From Negadavirga shengliensis (GTDB lineage Bacteria > Bacteroidota > Bacteroidia > Cytophagales > Cyclobacteriaceae), in the NCBI RefSeq assembly GCF_042652345.1, contig NZ_JBHSJJ010000002.1:310001-374000 (forward strand): a stretch of 64,000 nucleotides of DNA, given 5' to 3'. The translations under genes were made by a program, and so were the position numbers. Numbering within the stretch: the first letter of the stretch is position 1; each line of letters starts with the position of its first letter. Under the pieces are notes generated by a model. The model was not told where the DNA came from. It saw only the letters and a list, made by a program, of their open reading frames with translations, and ran no database searches. This document shows, piece by piece, positions 1 to 7,554 of the stretch.

Positions 1-909
1 TTTAAACAAGCTAAAACAACTATCATTAATGAGGATAACCGCTTTGATATTATTCTTCTCGATCTTTCATTACCTGACAAAGAAGGGGAAGAACTTATCC
101 GCGAAGCCATATTCCTGTCAGCAGGCACACCCATTATTATCCTGACCGGATTTGTAGATGAGAATTTTGCCGTCAAGTCGCTTTCTTTAGGTATATCGGA
201 TTATCTTTTGAAAGATGATCTGAATTCCACAATCCTCTATAAAAGCATTATTTACAATTTGGAGAGGCATAAAAACCTTTTAAAGCTCAAAGAATCCGAA
301 CAACGTTATTTTGACCTTTTCCACCTCAGTCCATTACCTATGTGGGTGTACGATTTGGAGACTTATGCTTTCCTGAATGTCAACCAAGCGGCCATTGAGC
401 ATTATGGTTACAGTTATGGAGAATTCATGCAAATGACCATCCTGGACATCAGGCCAAAAGAGCATGCCATAAGCGTGAAAGAAGTATTGAAAGAAACAAA
501 AAAAAACCAAGCAAGAAAATTCAGGGGTGTTTTTGTTCATCAAAAGAAAGATGGTACCCTGTTGGAGGTTGAGATCATTTCAAAATTCCTGGATTTCCAG
601 GGAAGGAAAGCAAGAATGGTACTGGCCAACGACATGACCGAGAAACTTAATTACGTCAAAGCCATAGAAACACAAAATGAAAAACTGAAGAGCATTGCAT
701 GGCTCCAATCCCATGTGGTACGGGCGCCATTGGCCAGAATGATGGGTTTGATCAATTTGATTAAAACAGGAGAACTCAGTATGGATGAGAAAATATCTTT
801 TCTTGACCATATCATTGCTTCTGCCGACGAGGTGGATAAGGTCATCCGGAATATTGTGAACAAAGCCCAAAAAATATCCTTTATGAATAAGGGTAAACCT
901 GATAACTGA
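1..909 (+). CDS. Receiver-PAS signalling protein with HisKA-like C-terminus (5' end outside window)
   Basis: The frame is open from base 1, so the gene starts upstream; the first internal ATG is at 208. Visible residues 1-75 are the second half of a CheY-like receiver: the phospho-acceptor Asp lies in ILLDLSLPDKEG, then ILTG and a lysine near YLLKDD. A PAS domain follows at about 100-215 (SPLPMWVYDLE, later an FRGVFVHQKKDGTLLEVE-type strand). The last 75 residues hold a HisKA-like helix pair with SHVVRAPLARM, the His being about visible residue 238. No HATPase domain follows; the protein stops soon after. It is therefore probably a phosphorelay or dimerisation adaptor rather than a complete kinase. 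This receiver/PAS/short HisKA layout is familiar in Bacteroidota. Stimulus and partner are unknown. Confidence 0.85.
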   Translation, partial: FKQAKTTIINEDNRFDIILLDLSLPDKEGEELIREAIFLSAGTPIIILTGFVDENFAVKSLSLGISDYLLKDDLNSTILYKSIIYNLERHKNLLKLKESEQRYFDLFHLSPLPMWVYDLETYAFLNVNQAAIEHYGYSYGEFMQMTILDIRPKEHAISVKEVLKETKKNQARKFRGVFVHQKKDGTLLEVEIISKFLDFQGRKARMVLANDMTEKLNYVKAIETQNEKLKSIAWLQSHVVRAPLARMMGLINLIKTGELSMDEKISFLDHIIASADEVDKVIRNIVNKAQKISFMNKGKPDN

Positions 910-930
910 AATATCCCTTGAAACGATCGC

Positions 931-975
931 AAAAAAAAGAGGGTGTGGCCTAAAGCCAAACAACCCCTTTTTTGG
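931..975. terminator. Probable bidirectional terminator between the PAS protein and gapA
   Basis: An A-run (931-938) precedes an imperfect GC-rich inverted repeat (GGGTGTGGC ... GCCAAACAACCC) and a T-run (968-973). The two flanking genes converge here, and the A-run and T-run on opposite sides would serve both strands. The stem has bulges, so the call is moderate. Confidence 0.5.
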
Positions 976-993
976 ATTTTTTTAAGTGTTTAA

Positions 994-1998
994 TTATTTT
1001 TTACCGATGTACTCCACCAAATCAACTACTTTATTGGAATAACCCCATTCGTTGTCATACCATGATACCAATTTCACAAAGGTATCACTCAATTGGATTC
1101 CCGCACCGGCGTCAAATATGGAAGTTCTGGCGTCACCGATAAAGTCATTGGAAACCACAGCGTCTTCAGTATATCCCATAATTCCTTTCAATTCACCTTC
1201 AGCAGCTTCTTTCATTTTGGCACAGATTTCCTCATAAGAAGCCGGCTTGGCCAATCTTACCGTAAGGTCTACTACCGATACGTTGGGAGTCGGCACCCTA
1301 AAAGCCATGCCTGTAAGTTTACCGTTCAGCTCAGGAATCACTTTTCCAACAGCCTTCGCGGCACCGGTTGAAGAAGGTATGATATTCTGTCCCGCACCTC
1401 TTCCTCCTCTCCAGTCTTTGGCAGAAGGTCCGTCAACCGTTTTTTGAGTAGCAGTAGTGGCATGTACCGTGGTCATCAAACCTTCCTCTATACCCCAGTT
1501 ATCATTAACCACTTTGGCCAAAGGCGCGAGGCAGTTGGTGGTACAGGATGCATTGGAAACAAAAGTCATGTCGGATGTGTAAGCAGATTCATTTACCCCC
1601 ATCACAAACATCGGCGTATCATCTTTGGATGGCGCAGACATGATTACTTTTTTAGCGCCGGAGTCAATATGCCCCTGAGCCTTTTCCTTTGTAAGAAACA
1701 GACCTGTGGATTCCACAATGTACTCCGCTCCAATATCTCCCCATTTCAGATTGGCCGGGTCTTTTTCAGAAGTAACCCTTATGGCATTGCCATTGACCAC
1801 AAGTTTTCCGTCTTTTACTTCCACATCACCTTTGAACTGGCCATGGGTAGAGTCATATTTTAACATGTAGGCCATATAGTCCACATCAATCAGATCATTG
1901 ATGCCGACGATCTGCACATCATCCCTTTCCTGGGCTGCGCGAAATACCAGTCTTCCGATTCTTCCGAATCCATTGATACCTACTTTGATTTTTTCCAT
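994..1998 (-). CDS. gapA: Glyceraldehyde-3-phosphate dehydrogenase, type I
   Basis: A 334-residue protein of normal family length. It catalyses phosphorylating oxidation of glyceraldehyde 3-phosphate with NAD+ in cytosolic glycolysis. The N-terminal Rossmann motif GINGFGRIGRLVFRA is present. The catalytic cysteine lies in SNASCTTNCLAPL, the catalytic histidine in TTVHATTATQ, and the C-terminal WYDNEWGYS signature is intact. The ATG at 1998 is the natural start because it directly precedes the Rossmann strand. The gene stands alone, convergent with the PAS protein and followed by a long upstream non-coding block, so it probably has its own promoter. Confidence 0.98.
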   Translation of the reverse strand: MEKIKVGINGFGRIGRLVFRAAQERDDVQIVGINDLIDVDYMAYMLKYDSTHGQFKGDVEVKDGKLVVNGNAIRVTSEKDPANLKWGDIGAEYIVESTGLFLTKEKAQGHIDSGAKKVIMSAPSKDDTPMFVMGVNESAYTSDMTFVSNASCTTNCLAPLAKVVNDNWGIEEGLMTTVHATTATQKTVDGPSAKDWRGGRGAGQNIIPSSTGAAKAVGKVIPELNGKLTGMAFRVPTPNVSVVDLTVRLAKPASYEEICAKMKEAAEGELKGIMGYTEDAVVSNDFIGDARTSIFDAGAGIQLSDTFVKLVSWYDNEWGYSNKVVDLVEYIGKK

Positions 1999-2146
1999 AA
2001 TTTGAAATCTGTTTCAGTTTTAGAATATTGCTTAATAAGGTGTTTAAAAATCCGCTTCAAGGACCGTCTGTCTCGTTTTGTATCATAAACCAAGGAAAAT
2101 TGGTCCCGGCGAAGTAATTGCAACCTCGCCCGAAATTTTCAATGGT

Positions 2147-2154
2147 CAAATTTA
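2147..2154 (-). promoter_or_regulatory. Possible Bacteroidota -7 box for gapA
   Basis: TAAATTTG on the minus strand matches the Bacteroidota -7 consensus TAnnTTTG and lies about 150 bases upstream of the gapA ATG. No convincing -33 TTTG element is visible at the expected distance, so this is tentative. Confidence 0.25.
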
Positions 2155-2353
2155 TTAAAATTAATTTATCATTGAAATTTTGGTTTTGATTAGTTTGTGA
2201 ATTCCATAAAATTTTGATTCCCAAAATCCCTCATTTTTCGGCTTTCCTGTTCATGCCCAATCCAACCTTGAAAGCCGGACCCTCATTGCCGGGTATATCC
2301 GGCATAACCTCTGATCAAAGCGGCAAAAATCAGTCCAACCCACAGCTCCTTGA

Positions 2354-2412
2354 ATAAATCCGTGCCAATCCGTGGAATCCGTGATCCACCTTTTTTAAAA
2401 CCACAGATTACC
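2354..2412. repeat. Dispersed repeat copy A (accacagatta / aatccgtgg family)
   Basis: About 59 bases made of repeated atccgtg words, a T6 tract and AACCACAGATTACC. A second, imperfect copy in the same orientation lies at 3167-3236. Copy A directly abuts the 3' end of the group II intron and serves as its 3' exon. Such cacagatt/atccgtgg words resemble common intergenic repeats of Bacteroidota. Confidence 0.6.
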
Positions 2413-3117
2413 GTAAAGTAGAGCCGTCAGGGACGATATATCCCTGACGTACCCCCTCTTCAATCCGTACGTGCGGTTTTCCCGCATACGGCTTTCCTGT
2501 TAGATTCTTCACAGGCATTCATCGTTCTTTTACTTTCTGGTGTGGCTAAGTCACCTGTCTTTCCCGATTTGGCTTTGTATATAGTTCCGCTTGTTATCAT
2601 TGGCTCTATTGCAGTTCTAGACTATTCTTTTCGTCATTGCTGCCACCCGGCCATAACCTCGTAAACATTCTAACAGCAATGCCCCTTCGCTCACTGCGCT
2701 TTTACCTTTCCGCAGCTCAAGCACTACTATGGGCATCTCCGACTCCCTCACCATCCCTTTGCCACTGGGATATGCTAGGGCATCCCACTGCCTGCCCCGA
2801 ATATCGGGGTTCATGCAACCTTCTTCCGACACGCAACACCATCGTACTCCGGGTATCCGCCGATATGCTCTTTACCGTTGCCTCTATCGACGTGGCAGGC
2901 TTCATCCAATCTGAGAGACTGGCCAATACCAAAAGAGTAACGGAGTTTGACCCCGGTCGACCGGGGCTTACGGGACCGTTCTGTCTGATCTTCACAGTGT
3001 TTGTTTCCGCCCAAAGTGTCAGGAGTACTTCAGCCTGAACGCCAAATTTGGCTGGAAAGAACTTTCATCCTCCTAGGTTTTTAAGTTTATATATAACACC
3101 CACGCCATGAGGCGCAC
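2413..3117 (-). mobile_element. ORF-less group II intron (ribozyme without maturase)
   Basis: On the minus strand the element opens with GTGCGCC (3117-3111), the group II 5' consensus GUGYG. It continues through about 550 bases of structured RNA with GC-rich hairpins. It ends with a canonical domain V (2495-2462) and a domain VI hairpin with CGTCAGGGA/TCCCTGACG arms (2413-2460), finishing in AC. EBS1-like CAGATT (minus strand, 2913-2908) is complementary to AATCTG immediately upstream of the 5' end (3123-3118), which gives a six-base IBS1-EBS1 pairing. No reverse transcriptase is encoded. A short reading frame MNACEES (2522-2502) resembles the start of bacterial intron maturases and runs straight into domain V, suggesting the ORF was deleted. 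Splicing would need a maturase supplied in trans. Confidence 0.8.
2462..2495 (-). ncRNA. Group II intron domain V
   Basis: A 34-base catalytic hairpin: AGC triad, lower stem CCGTA/TACGG, upper stem TGCGG/CCGCA capped by a GAAA-type tetraloop. This is the most conserved part of group II introns and closely follows the bacterial consensus (AGCCGTATGCGG, GAAA, CCGCACGTACGG), which fixes the strand. Confidence 0.85.
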
Positions 3118-3166
3118 CAGATTCACACAGATGATTGGGGAATGAATTTCCGGTCAATTTTCCAAA

Positions 3167-3236
3167 AATAAATCCGCGCTAATCCGTAGCATCCGTGGAA
3201 CCCGCGGCCCCCCTTTTTTTTAAACCACAGATTACC
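3167..3236. repeat. Dispersed repeat copy B (accacagatta / aatccgtgg family)
   Basis: An imperfect direct copy of 2354-2412: aatccg words, a T8 tract and AAACCACAGATTACC. It lies on the 5'-exon side of the intron and ends a few bases before the aldo/keto reductase stop codon. Confidence 0.6.
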
Positions 3237-3238
3237 CA

Positions 3239-4267
3239 TCACACCTTATAAAACTCCACCAGTCTTCCATTATAATCCGCCACTTTCTCCACGAGTTTCT
3301 GGCGTTGACTTTCATCATAAGCCCTAAAGCTACGCGCAAGCTCAATTTTTTCCTTGATCATCTCCGCATTGTCCGCACCACTGATCAGCACGCTGATAGG
3401 CAGCGACCAGGAAAAATACAGGGCTTCCTGAATGCTCAACGCATTGGGAACGATTTTCGGATTATCCCCATGTTGAAAATGGGAAGTCCCCCCGAAAAAG
3501 CCACCGTTGGCCAGGGTTTTCATGGCTAACGGTGCCATCTTTTTTTCCACAAGCTTGGGCATCACATTATTGATAAAACTTTTGTAATTCGGATCAAAAA
3601 CATTCACCGGCATCTGACAGGCCTGTAAGGCATCCGTACTCTCCAGCATTCTCAAATGGGCATTAAAATCGGAATGCCCAGAGAAACCTATGTGCCTGAC
3701 CTTGCCGCTCTCCTGAGCTTTTCTGACCGTTTCGAGCACCCCTCTCTCTATCCTTCCATCCACATCCGGAGGACTGCTGACCGCGTGGATCAGCCATAAA
3801 TCGAGGTAATCTGTTTTCATCCGCTTCAAAGTGCCCTCCAAATGGGATTGAGCCGCTTTTCCATCCCTTGCAGTGGATTTGCTCTGGATATAAACAATGT
3901 CCCGGTATTGGGGCGTAAGAAACCTGCCATACCGCTGTTCCCCAACTCCGCTTCCATAAGATTCTGCATTGTCAAAAAAACGTATCCCTCCTTCCAAGGC
4001 AGCTTCAATGGTTTTTTGGGCCTCTTTTTCAGGCATCCTTGCAATATGGGCCCCACCAAGCCCCAACATGGTTACTGCCTCGCCGGTACTCCCAAACTTT
4101 CTTTTTGGCAGTAATTCCCCCAACCTGTCCCTTTCAAAATAACGGGTTCTACCTCCTTTAACCCGGGAAGAAATGGCCCCGCCTACGGGTAACATGATTC
4201 CTGCGGTAAGGCCTGCCAAAGACTTCAGGAAAGCCCTTCTTTTATTCTTTTCTTCATTGTTTTTCAT
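3239..4267 (-). CDS. Tat-exported aldo/keto reductase
   Basis: A 342-residue NAD(P)H-dependent TIM-barrel oxidoreductase. The N-terminus carries a twin-arginine signal (KRRAFLKSLAG followed by a hydrophobic stretch to about residue 35), so it is probably exported folded with its cofactor. Catalytic tetrad residues are visible: Asp and Tyr in FFDNAESYGSG, Lys in YIQSKST, His in LWLIHAVSS. The ATG at 4267 is preferred over an in-frame TTG at 4288. The chosen start lies at the edge of a dispersed repeat that supplies the upstream leader. Substrate unknown; exported aldo/keto reductases of this type are common in Bacteroidota and are often linked to sugar or quinone chemistry. No operon partner is seen. 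Confidence 0.88.
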   Translation of the reverse strand: MKNNEEKNKRRAFLKSLAGLTAGIMLPVGGAISSRVKGGRTRYFERDRLGELLPKRKFGSTGEAVTMLGLGGAHIARMPEKEAQKTIEAALEGGIRFFDNAESYGSGVGEQRYGRFLTPQYRDIVYIQSKSTARDGKAAQSHLEGTLKRMKTDYLDLWLIHAVSSPPDVDGRIERGVLETVRKAQESGKVRHIGFSGHSDFNAHLRMLESTDALQACQMPVNVFDPNYKSFINNVMPKLVEKKMAPLAMKTLANGGFFGGTSHFQHGDNPKIVPNALSIQEALYFSWSLPISVLISGADNAEMIKEKIELARSFRAYDESQRQKLVEKVADYNGRLVEFYKV

Positions 4268-4385
4268 ATGATTATAATTTTTTCTCAATAGGCCATATGG
4301 AATCTCGCAATTATGATCATATCTCTTTGTGTCGCCTGCGTCATGCTCGATTTCATCTGTTTATATTTTGATTTCCAATGGTCAG
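4258..4385. repeat. Dispersed repeat overlapping a start codon, copy 1
   Basis: About 125 bases shared in order with 33479-33610. Shared blocks include catatg.ttataatt, catatggaatct.gca, cgtcatgctc.atttcat and caatggtca. In both copies the left edge covers the ATG and first codon of a minus-strand gene (here the aldo/keto reductase), so the repeat forms that gene's 5' leader. Beyond its other edge lies a cluster of GC-rich palindromes. Confidence 0.6.
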
Positions 4386-4390
4386 ATGGT

Positions 4391-4477
4391 CCCGAAAGCT
4401 TTCGGGATGATGACTAACCCCGAAAGCTTTCGGGGCATTGCCCTGCCTGCGGGCCGTACTGCCCATCGGCAGGCAGG
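4391..4477. repeat. Cluster of intergenic palindromes
   Basis: Three perfect or near-perfect inverted repeats: CCCGAAAGCTTTCGGG (4391-4406), CCCCGAAAGCTTTCGGGG (4418-4435), and a hairpin with CCTGCCTGC/GCAGGCAGG arms plus inner GGGC/GCCC (4442-4477). They lie between the TonB receptor's end and the dispersed repeat, resemble REP-like elements and could act as transcript-end structures. Confidence 0.65.
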
Positions 4478-4524
4478 CCTGTGTGTCTAATGATTATTTT
4501 AGTCATGTCGATTTCATGAGTTAT

Positions 4525-6387
4525 TCATTTGAAGCTATAACTTAATCCTCCGATCATATTGAATCCCGGCATGGGATAACCCCGTTCCACCTGGTAATGG
4601 GTATTTGTCAGGTTTCGGGCGTCGGCAAACAACCTGAATGCCGAAGTGAAATAATACATACACCTGATATTCAACAACGTATAGTCCTCTAGCGCGTGCG
4701 CTGGTTCAATGCTGTTCCGCAATCCGAAAACCTGTTGCACAGAAGGCATAAACCTGAATTTCTCCCAGGACCAGTAGCCTTGTAGTCCGAAATGGTGACG
4801 TGGCGCAAACAACACATTGGCTGATACATCCACAAATGCATAGTTGAATGTCAAATCAGTGTTCGGTTTTGGTTTAAAGGAAAGCTGGGACTCAAGTCCT
4901 TTATTGGTGAAGCTGCCACTGTTTCTTCCTATAGGGGGAACTTCCATAGGGTTTATCTGAATGAGATTTTTCCCTTCCGTATAAAATAATGTCAACTCAA
5001 TGGACAGCGACTTACCCATTAAACGTTGAATCACCCCAAACTCATGACTCCAGAGCTCCTCAGGTTGTAAATCCTCATTAGATGGCGGAAATAAAAACAA
5101 GTCCACAACAGATGGGCTCCGAAAGGCCTTTGAAGATGATGCTTTCAGCAAAGTTTCTTCTCCTGCATGATAAGAAATGCCGAAAGCAGGAATAGCCCGA
5201 CTGCCAAACAGGGAATTGTTCACCTGCCTGATCCCGCCACTGATATTCAGTTTTTCGGCCAGGCCTTGCTGAATATGTATATATATATCCGTTTCATCGA
5301 CCCAGTGTCTGGTTCCTAATCCCACCGCAGCCGGGGGCGGCAATGTTTCGTTAAAGGCCCTGCCTCCAAAACGCTTGTAATCCAGTCCCAAAGTAATGAC
5401 CTGTCCCGGAACGAAATTCAGGTTTTGGTAAAAAGTCAGCCCCTGGTTTTGATCTGTAGATTCAAAACCCGTTGAAAAGCGGTGGTTCCCAAAATTATGG
5501 TATAGCAACAGGGCTCCAGATACTTTTTCACCTTCATTTTTTAAAGAAACGGCTGCCCTGCCTCTCAAATATTCCCGTTCATCATTTTCCAGCGGCGCCT
5601 CTTGGGGTCCAGGTTGGAAATAGACGGCATCTGCTAATTGCAGATCCCCTGAAACAGAAAATACCGGACTGAAGTCATACCCCAGTTTAAGATAGGTGGT
5701 GGTATTGCTGAAATTGTCAGCAGCGTCCGCCCGGTAACCCTTGGTGCTGTTTCGGTTTGCGGAAACCATAGCATGGAATTTTTCTTTCTTATACCGGATA
5801 TTTCCAGACATCAAGGCTGTCCCGTAGGAGCCATACCCAACAGACAGATCCCCCTGCCAGCCTTCTTGGTTGGCTTTGCGTGTAATCATGTTGATGGCTC
5901 CGCCCATAGCATTGGATCCATACAACACAGAGGCGGCACCTCTGATTACCTCTACCCGCTCGATATCGGTAGCACTGTAGGCATCTGCAATCGGATGGGC
6001 AAAAATCCCCATAAACTGAGGCTGCCCATCGATCAGCACGAGTACCCGGTTGTTGGGCGTGCCGCTGATTCCCCTTATGCTGATGTTCCCTCCGGAATTA
6101 GGCCCTACCCCAAATCCGGTGATGCTTCTGTCATTGAGGAAAAAACCCGGCACATGCCTTACCAAAGCCGGCAGCACATTTATAGTTCCATTTCTTTCCA
6201 GGCTTTCCCTATCCACCACCGATACACTGGAGACTATTTTGCTCCTTGGCTGCTCATACCTTGTTCCCGTCACCACTACCGGATCCAGTATCCAGGAAAC
6301 GCTGTCCATTTCCTGAGCCATGCCTTCTGTCCAGGAAAGAACACCAAGCAGCAATAACCAGCTATATGGCTTATTGTGCCTTACCAT
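4525..6387 (-). CDS. TonB-dependent outer-membrane receptor
   Basis: A 620-residue BtuB/CirA-like receptor. A signal peptide runs to about residue 25 (ending EGMAQ). A TonB-box-like segment (DPVVVTGTR) follows, then a plug domain at about 45-165 with RGISGTPNNRVLVLIDGQP and IERVEVIRGAASVLYGSNA. A 22-stranded barrel ends in YSFK with the usual aromatic C-terminal residue. It lacks the CarboxypepD_reg domain and is too short for SusC, so a small-molecule ligand is more likely than a glycan. It overlaps the upstream phosphoribosyltransferase by 17 bases, so the two are probably co-transcribed. No cobalamin riboswitch is visible upstream. The operon partners suggest a nucleobase-like ligand (inference). 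Confidence 0.92.
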   Translation of the reverse strand: MVRHNKPYSWLLLLGVLSWTEGMAQEMDSVSWILDPVVVTGTRYEQPRSKIVSSVSVVDRESLERNGTINVLPALVRHVPGFFLNDRSITGFGVGPNSGGNISIRGISGTPNNRVLVLIDGQPQFMGIFAHPIADAYSATDIERVEVIRGAASVLYGSNAMGGAINMITRKANQEGWQGDLSVGYGSYGTALMSGNIRYKKEKFHAMVSANRNSTKGYRADAADNFSNTTTYLKLGYDFSPVFSVSGDLQLADAVYFQPGPQEAPLENDEREYLRGRAAVSLKNEGEKVSGALLLYHNFGNHRFSTGFESTDQNQGLTFYQNLNFVPGQVITLGLDYKRFGGRAFNETLPPPAAVGLGTRHWVDETDIYIHIQQGLAEKLNISGGIRQVNNSLFGSRAIPAFGISYHAGEETLLKASSSKAFRSPSVVDLFLFPPSNEDLQPEELWSHEFGVIQRLMGKSLSIELTLFYTEGKNLIQINPMEVPPIGRNSGSFTNKGLESQLSFKPKPNTDLTFNYAFVDVSANVLFAPRHHFGLQGYWSWEKFRFMPSVQQVFGLRNSIEPAHALEDYTLLNIRCMYYFTSAFRLFADARNLTNTHYQVERGYPMPGFNMIGGLSYSFK

Positions 6388-6805
6388 CCTTGCTGATTTT
6401 CCATGGCCAGGCTACACATGTTTTGATATGGGGAAACAAAACAAGGTCTGCCTGCCCCTTGAGCACAAAAGTTTTCACCTCATAGTCCAACAATTTCTCG
6501 CGCAATATCTCCAAGGTTTTCCCCGTTACGGCAACATCATCCACTATCAATATTTTGAAGTGACTGTAAAAGTCCCAATTCAGATCGCACTGAATTACCG
6601 GCTTCTCATACTGTGGGTTATTGTCTTCATCCCTGTACCTTACCCTTACAATTTTGAGATCTGCATTCAACTGGTGGGCAATAATACCCGCCGGAACCAC
6701 ACCTCCCCGGCCGACCCCTATTACCAGGTCGGTCTTGGGGAATTCAAAATCACGGATGGCTTCGCTGATGGTCTGAAACGATATGGGGATTTTTTGATTC
6801 ATCAT
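6371..6805 (-). CDS. Phosphoribosyltransferase (XGPRT/HGPRT-like type I)
   Basis: A 144-residue cytosolic type I PRTase. The PRPP-binding motif ILIVDDVAVTGKTLE is intact, and the N-terminal strand/loop VIGVGRGGVVPAGII is the PPi-binding loop. The C-terminal CVAWPWKI resembles the base-recognising end of xanthine-guanine PRTases. It would convert a purine or related base plus PRPP to the nucleotide. The gene sits between a membrane protein (29 bases upstream) and a TonB receptor (17-base overlap), so nucleotide formation may trap an imported base. Its short length fits XGPRT. Substrate specificity cannot be read from the sequence. Confidence 0.85.
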   Translation of the reverse strand: MMNQKIPISFQTISEAIRDFEFPKTDLVIGVGRGGVVPAGIIAHQLNADLKIVRVRYRDEDNNPQYEKPVIQCDLNWDFYSHFKILIVDDVAVTGKTLEILREKLLDYEVKTFVLKGQADLVLFPHIKTCVAWPWKISKDGKAQ

Positions 6806-6833
6806 TCAACACGGTAGACGTATGGGGACTTTA

Positions 6834-7367
6834 TCAAACGCTTTTTTTATCAGCGGGCTTGTTCCGGAAGGAGGAGAACAAAACGTTGATCATCAGCAGG
6901 AGCAATATTCCCCAAGTTCCGTTTGAAACCGATGAAAGGTAAAAATCCACAGCAGAAACCTCAAATATATCCCATATTCCTACGACCGCGGCCGAAACAA
7001 CCTTTGCCGTCAGGTATCCTAAGGGCGCCGCAAACCAGCCCCTTCCCTTGCCCAAAAGCCAATGGGTGGCCAAGGTAAAACAGGCCAATTCCAAGGTAAG
7101 CACAACGGCGAAAGCCCCGTCGGGATTCCCGGCAAACATCCAATTAAGACCTGGAGCCAACAATGCTACCAAAAGGGCCATTGGTACGCCATACAGAAAA
7201 AGGGCAATCAAAGGCATATAAAACATGGGCAACAAATATGCGCCCATAGGTATTCCTTTATGGGGCGGAATAAGATGTATAAAAAAAGGAAGTGCAAAAG
7301 AGGCTGCCAAAACCAACGATAGCGTAAGGATGTTATACCTTTTACGGGAAATAGGAAGGGTCTGCAT
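6834..7367 (-). CDS. Five-to-six-helix membrane protein, possibly an ECF transporter S-component-like protein
   Basis: A 177-residue integral membrane protein with hydrophobic segments at roughly 18-38, 50-80, 88-112, 118-140 and 150-170, and a basic C-terminal tail. Size and spacing resemble substrate-binding S components of ECF transporters or related small permeases, but no diagnostic motif is conclusive. The ATG at 7367 was preferred over an upstream TTG at 7394. It is the first gene of a unit with a phosphoribosyltransferase and a TonB receptor, consistent with inner-membrane uptake of the receptor's ligand. No ECF ATPase or T component is encoded nearby; these are often unlinked. Confidence 0.6.
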   Translation of the reverse strand: MQTLPISRKRYNILTLSLVLAASFALPFFIHLIPPHKGIPMGAYLLPMFYMPLIALFLYGVPMALLVALLAPGLNWMFAGNPDGAFAVVLTLELACFTLATHWLLGKGRGWFAAPLGYLTAKVVSAAVVGIWDIFEVSAVDFYLSSVSNGTWGILLLLMINVLFSSFRNKPADKKSV

Positions 7368-7554
7368 ATGTAAATATTTTGGATCAATTATCAAAGCATC
7401 AAAATTTAAAAAATTTTCAGCATTAATACAACATATTGGGATATTTAAACTAATTCATGGACTTTTACAACTTTTTATTTGTACAAAACCTTCATATGGT
7501 CCAAAAATTGCACGAACAAAACCATGTAGGTTTTTATTACCCCCTAACCCTTAT

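Noticed and set aside
2637..3038. 133-codon plus-strand frame and several overlapping frames on both strands
   Set aside because: They lie inside the structured part of the group II intron and have no protein-family features.
7225..7554. In-frame N-terminal extension of the GH3-family gene
   Set aside because: It is antisense to the preceding membrane protein gene and carries no family sequence; the ATG at 7555 gives the normal N-terminus.
7395..7554. Possible riboswitch upstream of the TonB receptor unit
   Set aside because: No cobalamin box, purine aptamer core or terminator/antiterminator pair was found.
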